NCBI RefSeq assembly: GCF_001969385.1
Contig: NZ_CP014803.1
Coordinates: 1 to 64,000 of the forward strand
Origin: Salipiger profundus
GTDB lineage: Bacteria > Pseudomonadota > Alphaproteobacteria > Rhodobacterales > Rhodobacteraceae
Length of the DNA stretch: 64,000 nt
Direction: 5' to 3'
In this document: in pieces, positions 52,898 to 62,057 of the stretch
Layout: the number at the start of each line of letters is the position of its first letter
How positions within the stretch are numbered: position 1 is the stretch's first letter
Program-made: the position numbers and the translations under genes
Notes under the pieces: generated by a model
The model's database searches: none
Told to the model about the DNA's origin: nothing
Seen by the model: the letters and a program-made list of their open reading frames with translations, nothing else

Positions 52898-53638
52898 CTC
52901 ATTGAGACGGATTCCAGCTGACTGCCCGTGAGGAGGCCGATGGTGATCTCGAGTACGTCGCCGTGCGAATTCGACTTCGACAGGCCGGAGCAGGGGGCAA
53001 AGATGGCTAACGGTCAGGCCGAAGGCGAGCGCAAACTCCGGTATAGCTTTGCCGATCGAGGAGGCCCACCTGAGACCTTCGCCGAAGAAGAGATCGGGTC
53101 GCCGCTTGCCGGACCAGAAACGGATTGCGTGGCCCTGAAGCTACCCGAGGATCCGTTTGGGGACCTTGATCGCGGCCAAACTGCCGGCGGACGGGTCTAG
53201 TAGGGTGCGCGCACATCCAGCGAACTAGCCGCGATTTGTCGGTGACCATCGCCAGCCGGGCACAGGCCCACTACGGCGAATCAGGATCGTCCTCGCTGTG
53301 CTGCAAAGATGCCCGCAAGTGATAGCGAATTAGCTGGACCAAGCCATGTGATCCCACGCCATTGAAAATTGGTCGTGGCCAAATTGCCAAGCACCGGCTT
53401 GCCTGCTGCGACGAGTGTCCGTGCCCGCGCTATGCGTTCGAGGATGCTGCGTTCGGAAGTTCTGACTAGTGAGATTCGTGAGGTGCGGTAAGGCCGGGGG
53501 GCTTCGCCGAAAACGGAATGAGCGTTTCTGAAGGCGTCCTTAAACGTGCCCAACCTAAGCCGTTCATGCAACATTTCGATCAGGTCTCTTAGCTGCCCGT
53601 CACACATCTGCCGGAAGCACGCAATTCTCTGAGAACTG
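52898..53638. other. Degenerate intergenic region
   Basis: Only short open frames are present, none recognisable. The region lies between two broken plasmid genes (DUF736-like and parB-like) and is probably decayed backbone sequence. A 141-codon minus-strand frame at 53281-53706 is partly the shifted reading of the parB relic. Confidence 0.45.
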
Positions 53639-53918
53639 TTACAAAGCCTTGAGCCGACGTCCACCGGCATCGACAACAAGATGCGTCTTCTAAACGCATG
53701 GATCACCGGTTTCTGCTGGTTGCCAGTCTCGCGGTTGCTGGCAAAAGCTCTGCTTCGTCCTTGGCGTTCGCGGCCAATTTAATGACGTTCAACTGGCTTG
53801 GCTCTAGCTGGTCGAGCGGCATCATCCGGATGTCGACTGCGCCGTCAGGCGCGACCGATCTGGTGATTTCGCTCTTCTTCGCAGTGGAAGACTTCGAGTG
53901 GTTTGTGGTCTTAGCCAT
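53639..53918 (-). pseudogene. ParB-like gene relic with frameshifts
   Basis: The start at 53918 reads MAKTTNHSKSSTAKK and DIRMMPLDQLEPSQLNV, an accessory ParB opening. The frame then fails after KDEAELL. The +1 reading continues ASNRETGNQQKPVIHA, and a third frame gives VDAGGRRLKAL before a stop. At least two frameshifts therefore separate recognisable ParB segments. The remainder of the gene is gone. Confidence 0.72.
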
Positions 53919-54035
53919 GGCAAGGGACCTTGAGGCCGGACCCGGAAGAGACTCTCTCTATCCTTTTAAGCCCAGCACCAGGGCTTCCCTTTCACTAGCT
54001 CTCGGCAACGACAGAACATGTCGTCGATTGACCAT

Positions 54036-55115
54036 TTAATCGAGCAGCTCACTCGCTGGGTTCTCCGCGACATCGACATCATCGTAGTATTTCTGCGCCT
54101 GTATTGGCGAACGATGCAGGGACAGACGCATTGCGGAGGGCAGGGGGGTGCCGGCAAGAGCGGCTTGCGTCAGGAAACCAGAGCGAAGCCCGTGTGGAGA
54201 CGCAAAGCTCCTATCCAGGCCAGAGTCTTCCAGAAGTCGCTTGACGATCTGATTGACCGCAGCATCCGACAACCGCTTCTTGCCCAGCGCACCCGTGCGG
54301 GTGATCCGGCGGAACAGCGGCCCGTCTTCAATCTCGGCCGCGTCGATCCAGGCGACGAGCGCCCGGGCGGCGCGGCCCTTGAGCACGAGTTTCGGCGTGT
54401 TGCCTGCGTCGGTCGTCTTGGTGCTGGGCAACTGTATCCAGACGATACCCGAAGCATCAAACGCCTCCAGATCAATGTCGCCGCGATCGAGGCTGACAAT
54501 CTCCGACCGGCGGCGACCACCCGAAGCCCAGCCGAGCATCAAGATGGCGCGATCACGAATGCCGCGAAGACCGGGACCTGCTGCCTCGGCGAGTTGCAAC
54601 AACAAATCTCTCGTGATCGGATGAGCCGATTTCGGGGCAGGGGGCCTTGCCGCGGCTTTACGCGCCTTCGCACGGGCCTGTCGCACGAGCGGCGCCTCGA
54701 AGGGCGAGGCAAAGTTGCGCATGCGGTGAAAAGCCCGCCAGGAGGCAATGCGCCGGTCCAGCGTCGAGGGGGCAGGGCAGCTAAGGCTCTTGCGCAGCCC
54801 CATGGCGATCAACGCTCGCGCAACCTCACCGGCCTTCCGCGCATCGTTGCTCAGATCGCGACTGTGATCGAGGATGAAGCGCAGCGCGACATCTTCGCTT
54901 TCGGGCCATGCCAACGCCGGTTCATCAGCAAAGCGCATTTTCTTCCAGGCCGAGAGATAGATCAGATCCCGTTCATAGGCCCGCCGCGTGTTTTCAGGCG
55001 TGCCGCGCGCATAGAGGTCATTGAGCGCTTCGCGGTCTTCTGCGTCGAGACGCGGAACCGGGTAGGGCAGGGGGCTCTCTCTCGTCGCGCTGAGTGTTTT
55101 TGGCCGTGGTTTCAT
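54036..55115 (-). CDS. Tyrosine recombinase/integrase
   Basis: The 359-residue recombinase has an N-terminal core-binding region (ENTRRAYERDLIYLSAWKK). The catalytic domain has WASGGRRRSEIVSLDRG (Arg), LPSTKTTDAG (Lys), HGLRSGFLTQAAL (His/Arg), LSLHRSPIQAQKYYDDV (His, Tyr nucleophile). It is full length and divergent from the DUF1612-like gene, with a 12-bp inverted repeat between them. It resembles the recombinase at 47.3 kb in motif wording (RRSEIVSLD), hinting at a shared family used for plasmid resolution. Confidence 0.9.
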   Translation of the reverse strand: MKPRPKTLSATRESPLPYPVPRLDAEDREALNDLYARGTPENTRRAYERDLIYLSAWKKMRFADEPALAWPESEDVALRFILDHSRDLSNDARKAGEVARALIAMGLRKSLSCPAPSTLDRRIASWRAFHRMRNFASPFEAPLVRQARAKARKAAARPPAPKSAHPITRDLLLQLAEAAGPGLRGIRDRAILMLGWASGGRRRSEIVSLDRGDIDLEAFDASGIVWIQLPSTKTTDAGNTPKLVLKGRAARALVAWIDAAEIEDGPLFRRITRTGALGKKRLSDAAVNQIVKRLLEDSGLDRSFASPHGLRSGFLTQAALAGTPLPSAMRLSLHRSPIQAQKYYDDVDVAENPASELLD

Positions 55116-55148
55116 GCACTGAGAGTGACGAGAATGGCTGTTTCTGTC

Positions 55149-55179
55149 AACATTCGATAATTGTATCTTATCGTATGTT
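55149..55179. promoter_or_regulatory. Operator-like inverted repeat between integrase and DUF1612 genes
   Basis: AACATTCGATAA and TTATCGTATGTT flank TTGTATC; the arms match except for one base. The core CGATAA recalls the sites at 43.4 and 47.2 kb. Confidence 0.55.
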
Positions 55180-55236
55180 GGATTGCACCCCTTAAAACCC
55201 TTGAGTGGTGTTCATTAGGCATCTATTTTGCACATT

Positions 55237-56340
55237 ATGCAGAGGCAACACTTTATTATCCGAGCTGATGACGAAGAGACCGAACGCGGTATCTACGATC
55301 CTGAGCCACTTCAAGATGAAGATCTCTGGTTCATGCCCGCGCCGGGTGGGGAGAACGCAAACGACCTTGCGCCGCCGCTGCCCCGGGCCGATCGCTCCAG
55401 GCTCATCAATGTCGACACATGGCGGAAGGCGGAAGCCAGTCTCGCCGTGCCGCTGGCTCAGGTCGCCGCGAAGCTTGGGGCCCTCGATGAACGTTTGCGG
55501 CGGGCTCCAGAGGGCTGGCGGCACCGGTTGGCTCTAATCGAAGCGTCCGGGTTGAGCTGGCTCGGGACCGAACGGATCTCGGCCGAGCGCCTGTCACTTT
55601 GGCGGGCCATGCGGCTCAGTGGCATTCAGGAGGACAACCGGGCTCTAGCACGCGCCGATTGGGCTTGTCGTCGCCTGACGGAGGGGCCAATGCCCGACGT
55701 GACGTCCGCCGAGAGCATCATGGACTTCCTTGGTCGTCAGGAACCCCTTGAGACGGATGATGTTCAGCATCCCTCTGGCGAGCCGATTGGGGAACAGCTT
55801 GCCGCATGGTGCGAAGAAATGGAAAGGGCGCGGGACTTCCATCCGATCAGTCAAGCCGCGTTCGGTCTGTTCCTGTGGGGACCAGCTGGCCTGCTAGCAC
55901 ATGTGCAAGGTGCCGAGATGGAGGCGGCGGTTTTGGCAGCGAGGCTTGCGACTAGTGGGCTGACAGGCGGGGCAGTATTCCTGCCGCTGGCGGGTGGCGG
56001 GTTGTCAAGGCTGCGTCGCGCCGGAAATCCGCAAGAGCGGCTTCGGCAATTTTTGGACGGGGCAGGGGCGGCGACATTGGCGGCGTTGCGTCATCTCGAT
56101 CAGCTCGAGGCCTGGCAGGGCAGGGCAGAGCAAGCGTTGCAAGGCCGGTCGGGTCGTACACCGAAGCGATTGATTGAGGTTCTAACAGAATGGCCGCTGG
56201 TTTCCGCGCCGATGGCCGAAGCAATAACCGGGGCCAGCCGGGCGGCCCTTCAACGCAATCTCAATGATATGGCTCAGATGGGACTCATCCGCGAAATCAC
56301 CGGGCAGGGCCGATACAGAGTGTGGTGTGCACTTGTATAA
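55237..56340 (+). CDS. DUF1612 (RHE_PE00001-family) HTH protein
   Basis: From the ATG at 55237 the protein is 367 residues; a TTG nine bases earlier is an alternative start. It carries WRKAEASLAVPLAQVAAKLGALDERL and HRLALIEASGLSWLGTERIS, then ARADWACRRLTEG, the pattern of the RHE_PE00001/DUF1612 family. A C-terminal helix-turn-helix follows (APMAEAITGASRAALQRNLNDM). The family is restricted to alphaproteobacterial plasmids and looks regulatory. It is divergent from the integrase and may control it through the palindrome between them. Confidence 0.82.
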   Translation: MQRQHFIIRADDEETERGIYDPEPLQDEDLWFMPAPGGENANDLAPPLPRADRSRLINVDTWRKAEASLAVPLAQVAAKLGALDERLRRAPEGWRHRLALIEASGLSWLGTERISAERLSLWRAMRLSGIQEDNRALARADWACRRLTEGPMPDVTSAESIMDFLGRQEPLETDDVQHPSGEPIGEQLAAWCEEMERARDFHPISQAAFGLFLWGPAGLLAHVQGAEMEAAVLAARLATSGLTGGAVFLPLAGGGLSRLRRAGNPQERLRQFLDGAGAATLAALRHLDQLEAWQGRAEQALQGRSGRTPKRLIEVLTEWPLVSAPMAEAITGASRAALQRNLNDMAQMGLIREITGQGRYRVWCALV

Positions 56341-56389
56341 AAGGTGTTCCCTGGAACGAACCCCGGGCCTGACTGCCAAATCCGAAGGC

Positions 56390-57439
56390 CTAACCGGCCG
56401 CCTTCGCGAGCCCCCTGCGTATTTCCGGAATGACGTTTGCGCCGAGAATCTCGATGGCCTCCAGCATGGATCGGTGGTCGATAACGCCCACACCGAATTG
56501 AAGCAGGATCCGGTCAAAACGCAAGACCTCATGTGCGGCGAGAATTTTCTCGGACAATTGCGAGGGGCCACCGGTAAAATAGCCGCCATTGGGACCGGAA
56601 AACTTCTCGAACATCTCGCGGCTCTGCATGGGCATGCCGCGTTCGCGGCCGAGTTTTCCCATCTTCGCCGAATGCGCTGGATAGTAGATGTCCAGCGCGG
56701 ATTTCATGCTGTTATGCACAAAACCATGGGCTGTCAGCGATGTCTTCAGGCGCGATGCCCTATGGCCCGCCTCATGCCCGGCCTGGTGATAAAGCTGGAA
56801 CATTGGCGCGACACGTTTCCATTCGCCGCCCAGAATCAATGCCATCGCCATCGGCAGTCCCATGGTGCCGGCCCGCATGGCCGATTGCGGCGTGCCGCCA
56901 ACCCCCAGCCAGATCGGCAGTTGCAGCTGAACCGGCCGCGGATAAACACCGAGCCCATCGAGAGGCTGGGTGTGGGCGCTCCCCGGCCAGTTTGCGTGCT
57001 CGGCCTTGTTGATCTCCAACAGCATGTGCAGCTTTTCGATGAACAGATCATCGTAGTCGTTCATGTCATAGCCAAAGAGTGGGAAGGATTCAGAGAACGC
57101 CCCCCGCCCGGCGATGATTTCGGCGCGACCATCGCTCAGTCCATCCAGCGTGGCGAATTGCTGAAACACCCGCACCGGGTCATCGGAACTGAGAACCGAG
57201 ACCGTGCTGGTAAAGCGGATGCGCTTTGTCTGTGTCGCCGCGGCGGCGAGGGCAACCGCGATCGAGGAGACGGCGTAATCGTCCCGGTGATGTTCGCCGA
57301 GTCCGTAGACATCAACCCCGACCTGATCGGCCAGAGTGATCTCTTCGACGATGTTGCGCAGGCGTTCGGGCGCGCCAACGACCTGCCCGGTAACCGGGTT
57401 GGGACCTATATCGCCAAAGGTAAAAAGCCCGATTTCCAT
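56390..57439 (-). CDS. LLM-class flavin-dependent oxidoreductase
   Basis: The 349-residue protein has the luciferase-like TIM barrel: EITLADQVGVDVYGLGEHHRDDY near residue 33, RIRFTSTVSVLSSDDPVRVFQQFATLD near 72, GRGAFSESFPLFGYD near 112 and PIWLGVGGTPQSAMRAG near 175. Such enzymes use reduced FMN for monooxygenation or reduction; the substrate is unknown. It is the last of four minus-strand oxidoreductase genes and converges with the DUF1612-like gene. Confidence 0.9.
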   Translation of the reverse strand: MEIGLFTFGDIGPNPVTGQVVGAPERLRNIVEEITLADQVGVDVYGLGEHHRDDYAVSSIAVALAAAATQTKRIRFTSTVSVLSSDDPVRVFQQFATLDGLSDGRAEIIAGRGAFSESFPLFGYDMNDYDDLFIEKLHMLLEINKAEHANWPGSAHTQPLDGLGVYPRPVQLQLPIWLGVGGTPQSAMRAGTMGLPMAMALILGGEWKRVAPMFQLYHQAGHEAGHRASRLKTSLTAHGFVHNSMKSALDIYYPAHSAKMGKLGRERGMPMQSREMFEKFSGPNGGYFTGGPSQLSEKILAAHEVLRFDRILLQFGVGVIDHRSMLEAIEILGANVIPEIRRGLAKAAG

Positions 57440-57470
57440 TGCGGTTCGCTCGATTGTTCCAGGGTCCGGC

Positions 57471-58376
57471 TCAGCTTATCGCAATAATGAGCTTGCCGGT
57501 TACACGGCCCTCAGCGCTGAGTTCATGGGCTGGGCCGACCTGATCCAGGGGGAAGGTTTTTTCGATGCGTAGATCCAACGCGCCCTCGGAGTAGAGCCGC
57601 GCTGCCTCCTGTAGCGCCTGTTCCGGCTGTGCCTGCGGGGTGGGCGAGAATTGGGCACCATGTTCGGGGGCGGAGAAATCGACGATTGAGATAACCCGCG
57701 ACGCCTCGCCGGTGATTTGGATCAGTTCGGGAATGTTGCCCGCGCCGACGAGGTCGAGGGTCGCGTCGATCCCTTCTGGCGCAAGGGTCTTCAGCCGGTC
57801 GGCGAGCCCCGGCTCGTAAGTGGTCGGCGTTGCTCCGAGACCGCTCAGATAGTCATGCTTGGCTTCGCTGGCTGTGCCGATGACGGTGATCCCGCGCGCC
57901 TTAGCGACCTGGACCGCAACCGAACCGACGCCGCCAGCCGCGCCGGAAATCAGGATCGTCTCGCCCGCCTTGGCTCCGACATAGTCGAGGCTGCGAATGG
58001 CGGTCTCCGAAGCGACTGTCATCCCGCCAGCCACGTCAAAGGGCATCGCATCAGGTTTGGCCGTCCAGTAGTTCAGCACTGCATAGTCCGCGAATGTGCC
58101 GATACCTGCACCAAAGACGGCATCGCCCACGGCCACGCCGCTCACGCCTTCACCAACCTCATCGACCATTCCGGCGGCTTCGAACCCCACGCCAGCGGGA
58201 AACTCAACGGGCATGAAATCCTTGAAATACCCGGCCCGGATCTTCCACTCCGCCGGATTTACCCCGGCTGCGCGGACGGCAATCCGCACCTGGCCGGGCC
58301 CCGCATGGGGTTCGTCGACTTCGACCAGTTCAAGGACTTCAGGTCCGCCAAACTCATTGAATTTGATTGCTTTCAT
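57471..58376 (-). CDS. NADP-dependent quinone-oxidoreductase-like MDR protein
   Basis: The 301-residue protein belongs to the zinc-free medium-chain reductase group. It begins MKAIKFNEFGGPEVLELVEV, has RAAGVNPAEWKIRAGY and PAGVGFEAAGMV in the GroES-like domain, and the nucleotide motif SGAAGGVGSVAVQVAKARG near residue 145. It would reduce quinones or activated alkenes with NADPH. It lies 31 bases before the LLM gene start and is probably cotranscribed. Confidence 0.9.
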   Translation of the reverse strand: MKAIKFNEFGGPEVLELVEVDEPHAGPGQVRIAVRAAGVNPAEWKIRAGYFKDFMPVEFPAGVGFEAAGMVDEVGEGVSGVAVGDAVFGAGIGTFADYAVLNYWTAKPDAMPFDVAGGMTVASETAIRSLDYVGAKAGETILISGAAGGVGSVAVQVAKARGITVIGTASEAKHDYLSGLGATPTTYEPGLADRLKTLAPEGIDATLDLVGAGNIPELIQITGEASRVISIVDFSAPEHGAQFSPTPQAQPEQALQEAARLYSEGALDLRIEKTFPLDQVGPAHELSAEGRVTGKLIIAIS

Positions 58377-58468
58377 TGCCGTCTTCCTTAATTTACCCGC
58401 GAGCGGGACTATCTATTTCTATGTGGTTTGCCGGGTCGGCATTTTGTCAACTTTGACCCGTAGGCCTT

Positions 58469-59245
58469 TCACCCGGGGTAGACTTTCAGCGCGACCAGGG
58501 TCTCCAACATCTGGCTCTTTTCGTAGGAAACGAAATCGACGCCGGTCACTGCCGGACCGGCAGCGATTGCGGCGGAAACCAGCCCGACTTCCCCATTCGC
58601 AACCCAGTTCGGATCAACGTGTTCGCGTGCACGTGTAACCACTGGGCCAAGGACCTGCGACGTAACGCGAAGCCGGTCACCAAGTTCAGCGGTCAGCACC
58701 TTGCGCATCATCAAAAGCGCCGCCTGCTGCATGTTGATAATCGACGCGCCGGGCACCGGCATCTGGGCGCTTCCCCCGAGGATCAACTGGTAGGTTCCAG
58801 ATTGCGGCAGATGGGGAACCCAAGCGCGAACCGTCGCGACATGGGCGCTACTTACGCTGACAAAGAAGCTCTGCCAGTCTTCGTCCGAGATTTCCCACAG
58901 GGGGTTTTTCTGCCACCATCCGCCGATCGAAGCAACGATATCCGTAACCGGGCCGAATTCACTAATGACGAGCTTGGCCATCTCCTCAGCGTCTTCGAAG
59001 CTGGCGGAGTCGCCGGATACAAAATCCACCCTTCCCGGACCTTCGAGATCCGAAAGGATGCCTCGCAGCTCATCGATCTTGCGATCGGTTCTGGACGGAA
59101 CGACGACATGTGCACCAGATTTCACCCATGCGCGAATAATCCCCTCGTCAACATCTCCGGTTCCTCCGGCAATGACCACACGGCGGTGACCTAGATCGGG
59201 ATAACGGGCTTTTGCCAAATCAATAATCTCAGCCAAATTGAGCAC
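58469..59245 (-). CDS. Atypical SDR-fold protein
   Basis: The 258-residue protein shows a Rossmann start, VVIAGGTGDVDEGIIRAWVKSG, and SDR-like strands (VVVPSRTDRKIDEL, DIVASIGGWWQK, YQLILGGSAQ). The usual YxxxK catalytic pair is absent: the corresponding stretch reads SIINMQQAALLMMRK. It is therefore either catalytically inactive or uses other residues. It stands between the NmrA-like gene and the MDR gene in the same transcription unit. Confidence 0.8.
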   Translation of the reverse strand: MLNLAEIIDLAKARYPDLGHRRVVIAGGTGDVDEGIIRAWVKSGAHVVVPSRTDRKIDELRGILSDLEGPGRVDFVSGDSASFEDAEEMAKLVISEFGPVTDIVASIGGWWQKNPLWEISDEDWQSFFVSVSSAHVATVRAWVPHLPQSGTYQLILGGSAQMPVPGASIINMQQAALLMMRKVLTAELGDRLRVTSQVLGPVVTRAREHVDPNWVANGEVGLVSAAIAAGPAVTGVDFVSYEKSQMLETLVALKVYPG

Positions 59246-59298
59246 TCCTGTTGCTCGTAGCAGTCAGGCAAGGCCCGATGCTTGTTCGAGTTATTCGT

Positions 59299-60177
59299 TC
59301 AAAGTGCCTTCACAGTGGCACGCACCGTTTCGGTCCAGGGGGTTGTCGGGCGCCCGATCAACTTTTGAAGCGTGTGGCTTTCATCCTTCAGCGCACCCTT
59401 GGCTGCATTGGCGTCGCTGTCGGCAAGCAGCGCGGCAATCGGGGCGGGCAGGCCGGCGCCTTCCAAAGCGCCAGCAAATTCCGCCTCGCTCATGTTGACA
59501 TAGGCGACGGGCTTTCCGGCCGCCGCAGAGATCACCTCGACAAACTCGGCCATCGTGTAGCTTTCGTCCCCGGCCAACTCGTAGATCGCCCCGGACTGAA
59601 TGGTATCGGCGGCCAAAACGGCAACGTCGCCTTCTGCATAGTCCTGACGGGTCGCGCTAGAGAACAGCCCGTCGCCAGCCGCGCCGAGATAGGCCCCATG
59701 TTCGAGCGCGGGCGGGATCGAAGCCGTCTGGTTCTCGGTATACCAGCCATGGCGCAGGAAGGCGTGAGGCAGGCCGGAGGCCTTGATCGCCGCTTCGGTT
59801 TCGCGATGGTCGGCGGCAAGTCCGATGCTGTTCGTCTCGGCCCTGAGAACCGAGGTATAGGCAAGAAAGCCAACACCGGCCGCCACAGCGGCATCAACCG
59901 CATTCTTGTGTTGCTCGGCACGTCTGCCCATTTCGGAAGCAGAGATCAGGAGCAGCCGGTCGATGCCCTGAAAGGCCTGCTCGAGCGATGCGCGGTCGTC
60001 GTAGTCGCCGATGCGCACTTCAACGCCGTGCCCTTCCAGAGCGGCAGCCGCGTCGGGTCTACGCACAAGGGCCACGACGTTCTTGGCCGGAACCTTGCCG
60101 ACCAGTTCGGCAACGACAAGCGCGCCGAGTTGGCCCGATGCACCTGTGACGAGGTATTTTGCCGTCTGATCCGCCAT
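59299..60177 (-). CDS. NmrA/QorB-like NAD(P)-binding SDR protein
   Basis: From the ATG at 60177 (MADQTAKYLVTGASG) the protein is 292 residues, with AAAGGAC seven bases upstream. TGASGQLGALV is the nucleotide-binding motif; ALVRRPDA, GDYDDRASLEQAFQGIDRLLLIS and YTSVLRAETNS follow the QorB/NmrA plan. E. coli QorB is an NADPH:quinone oxidoreductase next to an HxlR-type regulator, as here. It is first in a four-gene operon and divergent from hxlR. Confidence 0.87.
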   Translation of the reverse strand: MADQTAKYLVTGASGQLGALVVAELVGKVPAKNVVALVRRPDAAAALEGHGVEVRIGDYDDRASLEQAFQGIDRLLLISASEMGRRAEQHKNAVDAAVAAGVGFLAYTSVLRAETNSIGLAADHRETEAAIKASGLPHAFLRHGWYTENQTASIPPALEHGAYLGAAGDGLFSSATRQDYAEGDVAVLAADTIQSGAIYELAGDESYTMAEFVEVISAAAGKPVAYVNMSEAEFAGALEGAGLPAPIAALLADSDANAAKGALKDESHTLQKLIGRPTTPWTETVRATVKAL

Positions 60178-60271
60178 GAACATGTCCTTTACTTTGATTC
60201 TGGTATACATATGAGGTATGGTCTCTTTCAGTTACCTACTATTGCTCAGCATTGGAAGAAGGCAGTTGCAA

Positions 60272-60718
60272 ATGACCAGGGAACACCAAAGTAACCCTGC
60301 TGATGTGCTCGGTGACCTCATCAAGCATTTCGAGACCAGTCCGGAAGGCGGCATTGATACGGCAAGTTGTCCGGTCCGCGATGTGCTGGACCGTATCGGA
60401 GACAAATGGTCGGTTCTGATCCTGACGCTGCTCGCTCGTGAGCCAAAGAGGTTCAGCGCATTGAACAGGGTTGTCGGTGACATCTCCAAGAGGATGCTGA
60501 CCCAGACGCTGCGCTCGCTGCAGCGCGATGGGCTGGTTGAGCGGACCGTCTACCCGACGACACCGCCGATGGTCGATTATCGTCTGACGGATCTTGGCCG
60601 GTCCGCGCTCGAACCTCTGGCCGGGCTGATTGTCTGGGCCGACCGAAGCCATGACCAGATCCGCCAGGCGCGTGAGGCGTTTGACCATAAGGGAGAGGAT
60701 ATGCCCCTGGTTTCCTAG
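60272..60718 (+). CDS. HxlR-family transcriptional regulator
   Basis: From the ATG at 60272 (MTREHQSN) the protein is 148 residues. It has Cys33 in [22 protein letters not shown], the first HxlR motif, then [39 protein letters not shown]. This is a winged helix, and the cysteine is the usual redox or electrophile sensor. A longer start at 60218 is possible. It probably represses the divergent oxidoreductase operon by binding the 100-base gap, which has two GGTAT direct repeats. Confidence 0.88.
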   Translation: MTREHQSNPADVLGDLIKHFETSPEGGIDTASCPVRDVLDRIGDKWSVLILTLLAREPKRFSALNRVVGDISKRMLTQTLRSLQRDGLVERTVYPTTPPMVDYRLTDLGRSALEPLAGLIVWADRSHDQIRQAREAFDHKGEDMPLVS

Positions 60719-60846
60719 GGTCCGGGCCCCTGCCTTCAATGACCTGTCAGGTTTGTCACGGTCGACACGCCGGATGAGCCAGTCCTCGGGTCAACACATA
60801 TGTCGATCGGCCCAAACGAATGGGCAGCCTTGGAAAGGTTCCTTTC

Positions 60847-62043
60847 ATGCGCAGTTTCTATCTCACAGCCCTCGTCCTGGGCCTGCTGACTGCGGTCGGC
60901 CCGCTGGCGATCAACATGTATCTGCCCGCGCTTCCAGTCATCGAGGATGTCTTTGACACCGACACGGTGACCGTTCAGCTAAGCCTTCTTTCGTTCTTTG
61001 TCTCCATGTCACTGGCTCAGCTCATCTATGGCCCGCTTTCGGACATGTTCGGCCGCAGGCTGCCGCTATTCATCGGTCTGACACTCTATCTGCTGGGGGC
61101 GGTCGGTTCCGCGCTGGCCCCGGACATTCAATGGCTGATCGCCGCGCGTGCGCTTCAGGGGCTGGGCGCAGCAGCGGGAATGGTGATCGCGCGTGCCGTC
61201 ATTCGAGATCTCTATACCGGCCCTCAGGCCGCGCAGCTCATGGCCACGCTAATGCTGGTGGTCAGTATTGCGCCGGTCCTCGCTCCGCTGGCGGGAAGCG
61301 CTGCGCTCGCCGCAGGTGGTTGGCGCACGATCTTCTGGTCGATGGCGGCGGCGGCCATCGCGGCGCTTGTGCTTCTGACCACCGCGCTCAAGGAAACCCG
61401 CCCCCCCGAACAGCGCGGCGACAGCAGCCTTGCACGCTCGCTCCGGGACTACGCAAGCCTTCTGCGCGAACCGAGGTTTCTCGGCATCGTCTTTGTTGGT
61501 GCATTCGGGTTGGCCAGCTTCATGGCCTATGTGGCGAACTCGTCCTTCATCCTGATCGAGTACTATGGACTGAGCCCGACGCAATACAGCCTCGCCTTTT
61601 CGATCAACGCCGCAGGGTTTATCGGCGTCGCCCAACTCAACGGGTATCTGAGCCGACGCTTCGGGCTAGGGCCGATGATCCGGTTTGCGACGGCGGCGAA
61701 TGTGGCTGTCATGCTGCTGCTGCTGATCACGGAACTGGTCGGGATCGCAACGCTGCCGGTGATGATTGTTCTGCTTCTATGCGGCTATGCGTTTCTGGGT
61801 CTCGTCGTGCCGGGCACGGCGGTGCTCGCTCTGGAAGATCATGGAGAAAAAGCCGGAACGGCGTCAGCGCTGATGGGTGCACTGCAATTCATGACGGCGA
61901 CGGTCATGATCGGGATTGCGGGCGCATTCTTTGACGGCACGCCCATTCCGATGATCGTGGCCATCGCAGCCTGTTCCGTGATCGCTTTTGCTCTGGCGAT
62001 GCTTTCTGTACCTCGAAAGGAGGCGCAGATCCCCGCTGAATAG
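60847..62043 (+). CDS. Bcr/CflA-family drug efflux MFS transporter
   Basis: The 398-residue inner-membrane protein has about 12 hydrophobic segments. It shows MFS motif A GPLSDMFGRRLPLFIG between segments 2 and 3 and the Bcr/CflA-type opening (LGLLTAVGPLAINMYLPALPVI). ARALQGLGAAAGMVIARAVIRDLY marks segments 4 and 5. It would export drugs such as bicyclomycin- or chloramphenicol-like compounds by proton antiport. The ATG at 60847 is preferred over one 27 bases earlier because GGAAAGG is correctly spaced before it. It follows the hxlR gene by 128 bases and may share its control. Confidence 0.9.
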   Translation: MRSFYLTALVLGLLTAVGPLAINMYLPALPVIEDVFDTDTVTVQLSLLSFFVSMSLAQLIYGPLSDMFGRRLPLFIGLTLYLLGAVGSALAPDIQWLIAARALQGLGAAAGMVIARAVIRDLYTGPQAAQLMATLMLVVSIAPVLAPLAGSAALAAGGWRTIFWSMAAAAIAALVLLTTALKETRPPEQRGDSSLARSLRDYASLLREPRFLGIVFVGAFGLASFMAYVANSSFILIEYYGLSPTQYSLAFSINAAGFIGVAQLNGYLSRRFGLGPMIRFATAANVAVMLLLLITELVGIATLPVMIVLLLCGYAFLGLVVPGTAVLALEDHGEKAGTASALMGALQFMTATVMIGIAGAFFDGTPIPMIVAIAACSVIAFALAMLSVPRKEAQIPAE

Positions 62044-62057
62044 GGTGTCGGCGCCGG

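Noticed and set aside
52928..53200. A small plus-strand frame as a gene
   Set aside because: It has no recognisable family or ribosome site and lies in decayed sequence; neither strand gives a convincing product.
53281..53706. A 141-codon minus-strand frame as a gene
   Set aside because: Its first part is a shifted reading of the parB relic (RETGNQQKPVIHA) and the rest matches nothing.
54018..55160. A 380-codon plus-strand frame opposite the integrase
   Set aside because: All recombinase motifs are on the minus strand and the plus-strand product is low-complexity and Arg-rich.
56264..57487. A 407-codon plus-strand frame opposite the LLM oxidoreductase
   Set aside because: The minus strand encodes a complete luciferase-like enzyme; the plus frame is its shadow.
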